Of a stretch of 64,000 bases of DNA, positions 31,877-39,740 are shown piece by piece; positions within the stretch are counted from its first letter, which is position 1; the number at the start of each line of letters is the position of its first letter. This DNA comes from Rhodanobacteraceae bacterium (lineage in GTDB: Bacteria > Pseudomonadota > Gammaproteobacteria > Xanthomonadales > SZUA-5). The position numbers and the translations under genes are program-made. A model generated the notes under the pieces. That model was not told the origin of the DNA and made no database searches. It was given only the letters and a program-made list of their open reading frames with translations. The stretch spans positions 1 through 64,000 of the forward strand of contig JACKOW010000007.1 of NCBI GenBank assembly GCA_024234055.1, given 5' to 3'.

Positions 31877-32956
31877 ATGCCTAACGGAAAGTGGTTCCTG
31901 AGCCTGGTCGTACTGCTGGCAGGTTGCGTAACGGCGCCCATCCAGCCCAAGGCCAGCGATTTTGCTCAGGTAGAGGCGGCCTCGCCAGCGCCGGCGCCGC
32001 TGGATCTGGACGCCAACCTGGCACGACTGAGCGAGTGGTTTGCGGGCGAGTGGGACAACTTCGAACAGGTACAGCGCGATGCCGAGGCACCACGCGGTTC
32101 CGGCGTGACGCCGCACGAGCGCATCCATGCGCTGTTCCTGCCGGTGTCGGTGCCGGCCATCGGGGGCTCGGTCTTCTACGCGCGGCAGACCCTGGACGAT
32201 GATCCAACCCGGGTGTTCCGCCTGCGGCTGTATCGCTTCACGGTCGATCACAAGGCCGACGCCATCCGCCTGGATCAGTACAGTTTCAATGATGAGAAGG
32301 CCTGGAACGAGGCCCACCGCTACCCGGAACGTCTGGCCACGCTGACCAGTGCCCAGCTGCGTTATGCCCCGGATTGCGCGGTGTACTTCAAGTTTGACGC
32401 CAGTGCCGACGAGTTTGTCGGCAGCACTCGCCCCGGCGCCTGCATCGTCGGGTCGGAGCGGCTGTCGAAGGCGGTCGTCGTCGAAGACCGTATCCAGCTG
32501 GGTGCGGACAAGCTCTGGATCCTGAGCACGGCGAAGGACCAGAGCGGGCGGATGATCTATGGCAACGCCGAGGGCGTGCCGCACCAGCAGCGCAAGGTTC
32601 GCTATTTCAGCGGCTGGGTGGCGATCAATACCGCCGGTGCCAACGCCAGGCCCGAAGATCGGGCATTCCACACGATCACGCCGGTGATTCTGCATAGCGA
32701 GGGCCGGCGCGCGCCGATAACCTGGGCCGACGGGCGCCGCAGCGGCTATTCGGTGCAATTGGCGCGCTTGAGCGTGGATGCCGGCAAGTCACAGGTGCTC
32801 ACGCTGAAAGTGCTGGATGACGCCACCGGCTTGCCGGTGTCCTACTCGTGGTCAGACCCGGAAAGTCGGCGCATCGGCATCAGCCTGCGCTGGTTCCAGA
32901 GCGATTTTTCCGAGATCGAGGGCGATTCGCGCTTCGAACCGGTGCCAGGGTCTTGA
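31877..32956 (+). CDS. CpcT/CpeT-like (DUF1001) lipoprotein
   Basis: A 359-residue protein. The frame runs back through the tandem repeats, but the gene begins at the ATG at 31877, where a lipoprotein signal starts (L-V-V-L-L-A-G-C). The following sequence has the CpcT/CpeT chromophore-lyase layout: W-F-A-G-E-W-D-N-F-E-Q-V, then F-L-P-V-S-V-P, F-Y-A-R-Q-T-L, and R-L-R-L-Y-R-F. In cyanobacteria these proteins attach phycobilins to phycobiliproteins. Homologues in non-phototrophs are unassigned. The C-terminal 140 residues are beta-rich without clear family. No phycobiliprotein or bilin gene is visible here, so a lyase role is unlikely and a ligand-binding role is a guess. Confidence 0.8.
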   Translation: MPNGKWFLSLVVLLAGCVTAPIQPKASDFAQVEAASPAPAPLDLDANLARLSEWFAGEWDNFEQVQRDAEAPRGSGVTPHERIHALFLPVSVPAIGGSVFYARQTLDDDPTRVFRLRLYRFTVDHKADAIRLDQYSFNDEKAWNEAHRYPERLATLTSAQLRYAPDCAVYFKFDASADEFVGSTRPGACIVGSERLSKAVVVEDRIQLGADKLWILSTAKDQSGRMIYGNAEGVPHQQRKVRYFSGWVAINTAGANARPEDRAFHTITPVILHSEGRRAPITWADGRRSGYSVQLARLSVDAGKSQVLTLKVLDDATGLPVSYSWSDPESRRIGISLRWFQSDFSEIEGDSRFEPVPGS

Positions 32957-33014
32957 CTCCCGCTTAGCGTTTGTCCGGTTAAGCTCGATCGAATTCAACG
33001 ATCGGAGCGCTCGG

Positions 33015-34259
33015 ATGCCTTTGGGGAATCGTTTCAGTCTGCTGTTCGCCTCTGTCCTGTGCCTCGGCACCCTGCCAGCCTGGAGCGCTGATCAATCGCC
33101 GGCCGCCTGGACTCTGGGTGCCGCACGGTCGCCCTCTACACTCAGTTCTCCGGCGGCCGTGCGTGCGGTCACCGTGCATTTGCGGCAGCAGGCCTTCGAC
33201 GGCACCGCCAGCGTCCTGCATCTGGATGTTTTCGGGCGCCAGTATCAGTTTGTCGATGGTCGCAAATCCGCAGCATCTCCTGAACGCTACAGCTGGACTG
33301 GACATCTGCTCGGGCAAGCCGACTTCCAGGCCCAGCTGAGCGTGCGTGATGGGGCGCTGGCCGGTCTGATCTCGCTGCCCGAAGGCGTGTTCGAACTGGT
33401 GCCGAGCGCCAGCGGTAATCTGCTGGTCGAGCTCGACCCGAAGCGCTTCCCGGAGTGCGCCGGCGGCGTCGATGCCGAGGGCGCTGTCGCTGTCGAGACA
33501 GTGGCGCCGACGCCGACCTTGCGGGCGCTTCAGGATGTGGGCGAAGAAATCAAGGTGCTGGTCATGTACACACCGGCGGCGCGCGACGCGGCCGGCGGCG
33601 TTGCCCAGATCGAGGCACAGGCCCAGGCCGCGGTGGACAACGCCAATCTGTCCTTCAGCAACAGCTCCATGCGCATGCGTTTCATCGTTGCCGGCATCGA
33701 GTTGCTGGATGGCTGGGTCGAGGGCTCGGCATCGGCGTCCACCGAACTCTCGTTGTTCCGCAACAACGCCACCGCCCAGGCTCGCCGCGATGCCCTGAAT
33801 GCCGATCTGGTGAGTCTGCTCGTGGCCAATCTGCCCAGCGCCTGCGGCATCGGCTATGTGATGCGCAACGTCAGTGTAAGCTTCGCGCCCAGTGGTTATC
33901 AGCTGACCGATCGCGACTGTGCCGTGGGCAATCTGAGTTGGGCGCACGAGCATGGCCATAATGTTGGATTCGAGCACGATCCTGCAAACGGCACTTCTCC
34001 TGGAAATGCTTCCCAGCCCTGGTCCTTTGGCCACTATGTCGAGAACGGCGGCAGTTCATACCGCACGGTCATGTCCTATCAGTGTCCTGCAGGCGGCTGC
34101 ACCCGCCGCCCTTATTTTTCCAATCCTGAGGTGAGTTTCAACGGTGCGCCCACCGGCATTGCCGAGCAGCGTGACAACGCCCGTACCGGCGACTTCGTCG
34201 CCGACATCGTGGCCAATTTTCGGGTCGAGGGATTCAGTTTCAGGGATGGATTCGAATGA
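33015..34259 (+). CDS. Secreted reprolysin-like (metzincin) metalloprotease
   Basis: A 414-residue protein starting at the ATG at 33015 with a signal peptide (about 1-24, ending W-S-A). The N-terminal 140 residues look like a propeptide. The catalytic domain has the metzincin zinc motif H-E-H-G-H-N-V-G-F-E-H-D at residues 311-322, with three His ligands and E312 as general base. V-M-S-Y-Q as Met-turn follows about 50 residues later. The C-terminus ends F-R-D-G-F-E. Short aspartate-glycine-phenylalanine tails of that type seem frequent on secreted proteins of this group and could be a sorting signal, which is inference. The frame upstream of 33015 overlaps the CpeT gene and is not coding. Confidence 0.87.
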   Translation: MPLGNRFSLLFASVLCLGTLPAWSADQSPAAWTLGAARSPSTLSSPAAVRAVTVHLRQQAFDGTASVLHLDVFGRQYQFVDGRKSAASPERYSWTGHLLGQADFQAQLSVRDGALAGLISLPEGVFELVPSASGNLLVELDPKRFPECAGGVDAEGAVAVETVAPTPTLRALQDVGEEIKVLVMYTPAARDAAGGVAQIEAQAQAAVDNANLSFSNSSMRMRFIVAGIELLDGWVEGSASASTELSLFRNNATAQARRDALNADLVSLLVANLPSACGIGYVMRNVSVSFAPSGYQLTDRDCAVGNLSWAHEHGHNVGFEHDPANGTSPGNASQPWSFGHYVENGGSSYRTVMSYQCPAGGCTRRPYFSNPEVSFNGAPTGIAEQRDNARTGDFVADIVANFRVEGFSFRDGFE

Positions 34260-34351
34260 CCCGGAAACTCGCGCAGGGGCTGTCACGCTGGTTATGATGA
34301 GGCCAGGAGCGGGGTTGGGTTGACTCCGCATCGATACCCCGGGGAGGTCTT

Positions 34352-35089
34352 ATGCGTTACTCGATCCTGCTGCTGGCCGTGATTGCGATGTCGGTTTCCA
34401 TTCCCGCAGCTGCGCAAAAGTATGGCGGCGGCGGTGGCAGCGTGACCTGCGAGAGCCGCGAGGGCGGCTACCGGGAGTGCTACAGCGGCTTCCGCTCCCC
34501 GCCGGTGCTGGTGCGTCAGCTGTCGGACTCCAATTGTGTGGAGGGTCGCAGTTGGGGCCATCGACCGGGCGCGATCTGGGTCAGCCGCGGCTGTCGCGGC
34601 ATTTTCGAAGAGGGCCGAGGTGGTTTCTCGGGCGGCGGTCGTGGGGGTGACGACATCATCTGTGAAAGCCGCGACAACCGTTACACCGAGTGCGCGACAG
34701 CCTTCCGCGGCCCCGTGGAACTGGTTGAGCAGTATTCCTCCAGCCAATGCGTGGAAGGCCGCAGTTGGGGCCGCATCCGTGGTGGCATCTGGGTGGATCG
34801 CGGCTGCCGCGGTCGTTTCGTCCAGTACTACGGCGGCGGTGGCGGACGTCCCGGCGGCGGACATTCGGGTGGTGGCTACTGGCAACAGTCGGGCAACTAC
34901 ACGGTTGAATGCGAGAGCAAGGACAACCGCTATCGCAACTGCAGCTGGGACTGGAATTCGGGCACGCCCTATCTGCTGGAACAGTATTCCCTGAGTCCCT
35001 GTGTGCGTGGTCGCAGCTGGGGCTACGATCAGCGCCGCAATACGCTGTGGGTGGACGAGGGCTGTCGGGCGCTGTTTGGTTCGCGCTAG
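34352..35089 (+). CDS. Secreted triple DUF3011 protein with glycine-rich linkers
   Basis: A 245-residue protein with a signal peptide (ending A-A-A-Q) and three tandem DUF3011 units at about 30-85, 100-155 and 180-240. Each unit has a C-E-S-R/K start, a C at the turn (E-C or N-C), a Q-x-S/Y core, and the signature C-V-x-G-R-S-W-G followed by I-W-V-x-x-G-C-R. Glycine-rich linkers (G-G-G-G-G types) separate them. The paired cysteines probably form disulfides in the periplasm or outside. DUF3011 function is unknown and its members are typical secreted proteins of Xanthomonadales and relatives. The start ATG follows GGGGAGGT at good spacing. It lies alone after the protease gene, about 90 bp away. 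Confidence 0.87.
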   Translation: MRYSILLLAVIAMSVSIPAAAQKYGGGGGSVTCESREGGYRECYSGFRSPPVLVRQLSDSNCVEGRSWGHRPGAIWVSRGCRGIFEEGRGGFSGGGRGGDDIICESRDNRYTECATAFRGPVELVEQYSSSQCVEGRSWGRIRGGIWVDRGCRGRFVQYYGGGGGRPGGGHSGGGYWQQSGNYTVECESKDNRYRNCSWDWNSGTPYLLEQYSLSPCVRGRSWGYDQRRNTLWVDEGCRALFGSR

Positions 35090-35165
35090 AGGAGCGGGGG
35101 CAGGGGACGCAGCTTTTCTGCTCAGGTCTAGTTTGAGGCGCGACTCGCTCCTCGATCTGCTTCCC

Positions 35166-36080
35166 TCAGCGCTGGGCCGTGGTGCTGTCGCGTCCGGCCT
35201 GTTCGTCGATGGTGATGCGTCGCGCCAGTACCGCTTCACGATGGGCGATGTAGGCGGTCGAGGTAAAGATCACCAGGGCCCCGATGATGGTCCATTGGTC
35301 GACACGCTCGCCGAACAGCCACCAGGCCAGCGCAGCGACGACCGGCAACTGCAGGAAGTTGATCGACTGCAGCGCCGAGACATCGCCGAGCTGGTAGGCG
35401 CGGGTCAGCGCCCAATGCCCGGCGGTGCCGAGAAAGCCCGTGAGCACCAACCAGGGCCAGATGCTGGCGCTGGGCCAGATCCAGACTGGCACGGCCGGAA
35501 TCAGCGACAGTGGCGTCATGATCAGCACCATGTAGACGACGATGGCATTGGCCGGCTCGGTGCGGGACAGAAACTTGATGCTGATGGCGGCGCTGGCAGA
35601 CAGGGCGGCCGACGCCAGCGCAATCATGGCCGGGAATGAGACCGCGGCGTAGCCCGGGCGCAGGATGATCAAGGCACCCAGAAAGCCGACGATGATGGCG
35701 CTCCAGCGGCGAATGCGGACCACTTCACCCAGCACCAGCACGGCGCCGATGGTGACGAACAACGGCGTGGTGTAGCTGAGCGCAATCGCCTGTGCCAGCG
35801 GCAGATGCACCAGCGACCAGAAGCCGCAGAGCATGGCCGACAGGCCGATGACACAGCGCAGGACGTACAGCCCCAGGCGCTTGGTACGCAGGATGTGCAC
35901 GCCGGCGTGCAGCAGCAACGGCAAGGCGAACAGCAGTCCAAACAGATTGCGGAAGAAGGCGATTTCGAAGGCATGCAGTTGCGCCGAGGCTTCGCGGATG
36001 GTGATCGCCATGCCGGCAAAGCACAGCGTGCTGAGCACCATCAACAGGGTGGCGCGCGTGCTGTGGGCGGCAGCCGTCAC
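35166..36080 (-). CDS. EamA/DMT family transporter
   Basis: A 304-residue inner-membrane protein of the drug/metabolite transporter superfamily, with about ten hydrophobic helices in two EamA repeats. Repeat features: the first half has F-F-R-N-L-F-G-L-L-F and S-Y-T-T-P-L-F-V, the second half R-A-Y-Q-L-G-D-V-S-A-L-Q. The start is GTG at 36080, overlapping the previous stop as GTGA, so it is coupled to the SRAP gene. Substrate unknown. Such exporters move amino acids or metabolites. Confidence 0.85.
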   Translation of the reverse strand: MTAAAHSTRATLLMVLSTLCFAGMAITIREASAQLHAFEIAFFRNLFGLLFALPLLLHAGVHILRTKRLGLYVLRCVIGLSAMLCGFWSLVHLPLAQAIALSYTTPLFVTIGAVLVLGEVVRIRRWSAIIVGFLGALIILRPGYAAVSFPAMIALASAALSASAAISIKFLSRTEPANAIVVYMVLIMTPLSLIPAVPVWIWPSASIWPWLVLTGFLGTAGHWALTRAYQLGDVSALQSINFLQLPVVAALAWWLFGERVDQWTIIGALVIFTSTAYIAHREAVLARRITIDEQAGRDSTTAQR

Positions 36081-36742
36081 GAAGCGGCTTCCACCGGCTC
36101 GATCAGTTGCGGCGAGTTGTTGCGCACATTGCCGACGGCGCGCGACACCGGATAGGCGCGCATGCCGCCATCGGGCCAGGGGCGGATCAGCGCCTTGACC
36201 TCGGCTGGATCTCCATGGATCCAGCTCTGGTAGGCATCCTGCTGCAGGATCACCGGCATTCGCTCATGGATCGGTGCCATCAGGGCATTGGCGCTGGTGG
36301 TGAGCACGCTGCCGGTTTCCAGCACCGAACCATCGGCTGCGGTCCAGTGCTCCCAGAGCCCGGCGAAACCGAAGCAGGGATCATCCTCGGGCACGATCGC
36401 ATAGGGTTGCTTGCCCTTTGCGCCGGGCTTCCACTCGTAGAATCCACTGGCCGGAACGATGCAGCGGCGATACTTGAAGGCGCCTCTGAAGGCTGGCTTT
36501 TCGGCAACGGTCTCGCCACGTGCATTGATCAGTTTCGCGCCGATCGACACGTCCTTGGCCCAATGCGGTATCAGCCCCCAGCGCAGCCAGGCCCATTCGT
36601 TGTCCTCGCCGTGCGCGCGCAGCACCAGCATCGGCTGCGTCGGCGCGATGTTGTGACTGGCGGTATAGACCGGGTACTTGTGCATGCGAAACTGCTGCGC
36701 CAGCAGTTCCGGAAGGGTGTCGAGGAAGTATCGTCCGCACAT
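36077..36742 (-). CDS. SRAP-domain protein (HMCES/YedK type), abasic-site shield
   Basis: A 221-residue SRAP protein. The start M-C-G-R-Y-F places the catalytic Cys at position 2, ready to crosslink to an abasic site in single-stranded DNA after Met removal. Other family residues are the N-A-R-G-E-T loop, the R-C-I-V-P-A-S-G-F-Y-E-W block with the active-site Glu, and H-E-R-M-P-V as the catalytic His region. The length fits the family. It is coupled with an EamA transporter gene, which is unexpected in function but need not imply a shared job. Confidence 0.92.
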   Translation of the reverse strand: MCGRYFLDTLPELLAQQFRMHKYPVYTASHNIAPTQPMLVLRAHGEDNEWAWLRWGLIPHWAKDVSIGAKLINARGETVAEKPAFRGAFKYRRCIVPASGFYEWKPGAKGKQPYAIVPEDDPCFGFAGLWEHWTAADGSVLETGSVLTTSANALMAPIHERMPVILQQDAYQSWIHGDPAEVKALIRPWPDGGMRAYPVSRAVGNVRNNSPQLIEPVEAAS

Positions 36743-36966
36743 GCTCGCAGTCTATCGAGCTGTGGCGCGCGGGACATGCGCTTTCGCGGGCGGAGCGCCC
36801 GATTCCTGCGCGGATGCGGAATCCGTTCAGGCTATGTGGCAGGCGAATCCGCTGCGGCTGGCGCTCTGCGGGTCCAGACTTGTCCGGGCGCTCCTGGTCT
36901 GCTGCTGGAAAAGCGTCCAGATAGATCTGGACCTACGCGAGCTCTCCCAGCGATCGTGATTCGTAG

Positions 36967-36997
36967 GTCACGTTGCCCGCGCAGCGGGCTACGTGAC
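36967..36997. repeat. 14-bp-arm inverted repeat downstream of rlmF (GTAG type)
   Basis: GTCACGTTGCCCGC-GCA-GCGGGCTACGTGAC pairs at 13 of 14 positions. On the minus strand it carries the GTAGCCCGC head. The rlmF stop codon (37013-37015) lies in a separate GTAGCCC copy 16 bases before this hairpin. No T-tract follows, so it is REP-like. The rest of the 270-bp gap from 36743 holds nothing else recognised. Confidence 0.75.
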
Positions 36998-37012
36998 ATT
37001 GGGTGCATCGGG

Positions 37013-38032
37013 CTACGAGCCGCCCAGCTCGGTCCAGCGCTGCTTGCGCCAGCTGCGCGCCTGTTCCTCGCTCATGAATGTCCAGGCGAGGAAGCGGCTT
37101 TGCTTCTGTCCCTGTGCCATGGGCGTGCTGACGATCTCGCTGGCACCCAACTGGCGCAAACGGTTGCTGAGCGCAGGCAGATGCGCTGATTTCGAGACCA
37201 GACTGCTGAACCAGTACACCCGGGTCGCCAGTTCCAGGCTCTCGTCGCTCATCCGCTGAATGAAGCCCAATTCGCCGCCGGGGCACCACAACTCATGTCC
37301 TTGACCGCCGAAATTCAGCTTCGGACGCTGGAACACTCGCCCCGATGGGGCCGGGCGATCCTGCAATTGGCGCCACTTGCGAGCACTTTCCTCGGCCACA
37401 GCCTTGGCCGATGGATGAAAAGGTGGGTTGCACATCACCAGGTCAAAGCACTCGTCTGCGCCGACCACACCGCGAAACACCCGCTGACGATCGAGTTGTT
37501 GGCGCAACTCGATGTGTGCCGAGAGAGCGGGGTTGACCCGGAGTATGGCTGCGGCAGCCCTCAGTGCATCGGCGTCGACATCAGAGGCGACAAAGCTCCA
37601 GCCGTACTCACAGTGCCCGAGCAGGGGATAGATGCAACTGGCGCCGGTGCCGATATCGAGTGCACGCACTCCGCTGCCACGGGGAATCTGCCCCCCGTGT
37701 CGGTGTGCCAGCAGATCGGCCAGCCCATGCACATAGTCGGCGCGACCGGGAATCGGCGGGCACAGATAGCCGGCCGGAACGGTCCAGTCGACAACCTCGT
37801 AAGCACTGCGCATCAGCGCGCTGTTCAGAGCGCGAACGGCGTGCACATCAGCGAAATCGAGGGTGATCTCACCATCGGGGCGAGTGGTCAGAAAAGGCTT
37901 GAGCGCGGGGTAGTCGGCCACCAGCCTCGGGAAATCGTAATGCCCCTGGTGGCGATTGCGCCGATGAAAGCGGTTGGAAACGCCGCCCGCGTTCGGGCGA
38001 CGCCCACCACCCGCCGGCTTGCGGCGGCTCAT
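37013..38032 (-). CDS. rlmF: RlmF, 23S rRNA (adenine1618-N6)-methyltransferase
   Basis: RlmF (YbiN) methylates N6 of A1618 in 23S rRNA. The 339-residue product opens N-R-F-H-R-R-N-R-H-Q-G-H-Y-D-F after a basic N-terminal tail and has the G-T-G-A-S-C-I-Y-P-L SAM-binding region, M-C-N-P-P-F as the catalytic N-P-P-F, and F-N-F-G-G-Q-G motif L-N-F-G-G-Q-G-H-E-L-W. The ATG at 38032 overlaps the znuB stop as ATGA. The open frame upstream runs inside znuB and is not coding. Placing a ribosomal methyltransferase at the end of a zinc operon is unusual, and coupling should make its expression zinc-responsive. Confidence 0.9.
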   Translation of the reverse strand: MSRRKPAGGGRRPNAGGVSNRFHRRNRHQGHYDFPRLVADYPALKPFLTTRPDGEITLDFADVHAVRALNSALMRSAYEVVDWTVPAGYLCPPIPGRADYVHGLADLLAHRHGGQIPRGSGVRALDIGTGASCIYPLLGHCEYGWSFVASDVDADALRAAAAILRVNPALSAHIELRQQLDRQRVFRGVVGADECFDLVMCNPPFHPSAKAVAEESARKWRQLQDRPAPSGRVFQRPKLNFGGQGHELWCPGGELGFIQRMSDESLELATRVYWFSSLVSKSAHLPALSNRLRQLGASEIVSTPMAQGQKQSRFLAWTFMSEEQARSWRKQRWTELGGS

Positions 38033-38835
38033 GCCGAGTGACGGCCCGCAGCGGCGCTGGCCTGATCCCTTGGCAGCTGTCCCGACATCACGAGCAACAC
38101 CCTGCCGACGATCGCGCACCCTGCGAGCGTCCACACGATCATGGCGCCGCTGGGCAAATCCAGCACCGCCGACATCGCCAGGCCGAGCACATAACCCAGA
38201 ACGCCGATGCTGTAGGACATCAGCAGTCGACGACGGCCGCCTAGACCCACCGTGGCCAGCGCCGGGACGATCAGGCTGGCAAAGACCAGATAAACCCCCA
38301 CCAGTTGCACCGAGGCGGTGATCGCCAGCGCGAACACGGCGTAGAAGAGCAGTCCCGAGAGGCTGCCCGTGCGCAACCAGATCACGCCCAGCAAGACCGC
38401 CGACAGCAGCACCGCGGGTATGAGCTGGCCATAACTCACCCAAAGGATCTGCCCCACGAGCAGGTCCTTGAGATGCTCGCCGCCATGCGGGTTGTTGGCC
38501 AGCAGCAGCAAACCACCGGTGGCCGCCAGCACGAACAGCGTGCCGATCAGCGGTTCCTGGTATTCGGGCCAGCGTTTCTCGGTCCAGGTCAGCAGGCCCG
38601 CGCCCGCCAGCGCTGCCAGGGCTGCAGCAGCCTGCACGCCGTAGCCGTGCTCATCAATGCCGAAATACTGCGCCCCTATGACACCCATGGCTGCGACCTG
38701 CGCCAGAGCGAGGTCAATGAAGATGATGCCGCGCGCGAGCACCTGCTGGCCCAGGGGCACGTGCGTGGACAGCACCAGCAGACCGGCCAGGAAGGCCGGT
38801 CCGAGGATGCCGATATCCAGTCCATCCCAGTTCAC
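38029..38835 (-). CDS. znuB: ZnuB, zinc ABC transporter permease
   Basis: A 268-residue ABC-3 family permease with about eight hydrophobic helices. The block V-L-A-R-G-I-I-F-I-D-L-A-L-A-Q-V-A-A-M-G, followed later by S-L-I-V-P-A-L-A, matches manganese/zinc-type permeases. The upstream znuA gene supplies the periplasmic zinc-binding protein and overlaps it by four bases. The ATPase ZnuC that should complete the transporter is not in the window. Confidence 0.87.
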   Translation of the reverse strand: MNWDGLDIGILGPAFLAGLLVLSTHVPLGQQVLARGIIFIDLALAQVAAMGVIGAQYFGIDEHGYGVQAAAALAALAGAGLLTWTEKRWPEYQEPLIGTLFVLAATGGLLLLANNPHGGEHLKDLLVGQILWVSYGQLIPAVLLSAVLLGVIWLRTGSLSGLLFYAVFALAITASVQLVGVYLVFASLIVPALATVGLGGRRRLLMSYSIGVLGYVLGLAMSAVLDLPSGAMIVWTLAGCAIVGRVLLVMSGQLPRDQASAAAGRHSA

Positions 38836-39728
38836 TTGATCGCGCCGAGCAGCAGGTCGATGGTGGAATCGTACAGGCCAAACAGATCCTTGGCCTGATC
38901 ATTGCCGCCCACGGTGAAGGGCAGCACCACAGCTGGTACGCCGGTACGTTCGGACAGCCATTCGCCGGCCTTGGGGTCCTGATAGGCGGCGCTGATGATG
39001 GCCAGTGTGGATTGCGATTTGCTCAGCTCCACCAGACTCGCCAGATGGCCACTGGTCGGCGGCACGCCGGGCTTGGGTTCCAGCGCGCCGATCTGTGCCA
39101 TGCCCAGCCACTGCAGCAGATAGATCCAGCTGGCGTGATTGACCACCACCTTGCGGCCTTTCAGCGGTGCCGCCTGGGCTTCCCAGCGTGAGATCGCCGC
39201 CTGCCAGCGCGTCGAGAAATCAGACAGGCGCTCGGCATAGTTGCCGGCGTGAGTGCCATCCAGCTCGGTCAGGCGCGCACTCAGCGCCTTGGCGATGGTC
39301 AGCATGCGGTAGGGATCGAGCTGCACATGCGGGTTGCCCTGCGGATGCACATCGCCGTCGGCGCGATCAAGCTGGCTGGGCTTCTCCAGGGTCTCGACCT
39401 GTTCCGCAGCCATGAAGGCACCGGCACCCGATGCCACCTTGTTGTTACCCGACTGCCGAATCAGTTGCGGCAGCCAGCCAGCCTCCAGCCCGGCTCCTGA
39501 ACACACCACCAGATCGGCGCGACGCATCCGGGCGATCAGGCTGGGCTTGGCCTCGATCTGGTGCACATCCTGCAGCGCACTGGTCGCGCTCTCTACCGTG
39601 GCCAGATCACCCGCCAGTTCCTGCGTCAGCGAGGCCCATTCGGGCTCGCAGGCAAACACATTCAGTGCCTGTGCCGGAGCACTGGCTCCCAGGCCCAGCA
39701 ACAACAGCGCGAACCACAGGCTTTTCAT
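38832..39728 (-). CDS. znuA: ZnuA, zinc ABC transporter substrate-binding protein
   Basis: A 298-residue periplasmic protein with a signal peptide (about residues 1-21). The zinc-ligand histidines of this cluster are seen in D-V-H-Q-I-E-A-K-P-S, N-P-H-V-Q-L-D-P and V-V-N-H-A-S-W-I-Y-L, in the order of family A-I zinc binders. The flexible His-rich loop of E. coli ZnuA is very short here (around D-V-H-P-Q-G-N). The gene follows the porin gene by 12 bp with AAGGA as ribosome-binding site and overlaps znuB by four bases. A Zur box upstream of the porin gene controls the whole operon. Confidence 0.88.
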   Translation of the reverse strand: MKSLWFALLLLGLGASAPAQALNVFACEPEWASLTQELAGDLATVESATSALQDVHQIEAKPSLIARMRRADLVVCSGAGLEAGWLPQLIRQSGNNKVASGAGAFMAAEQVETLEKPSQLDRADGDVHPQGNPHVQLDPYRMLTIAKALSARLTELDGTHAGNYAERLSDFSTRWQAAISRWEAQAAPLKGRKVVVNHASWIYLLQWLGMAQIGALEPKPGVPPTSGHLASLVELSKSQSTLAIISAAYQDPKAGEWLSERTGVPAVVLPFTVGGNDQAKDLFGLYDSTIDLLLGAIK

Positions 39729-39740
39729 GGCGAATCCTTG

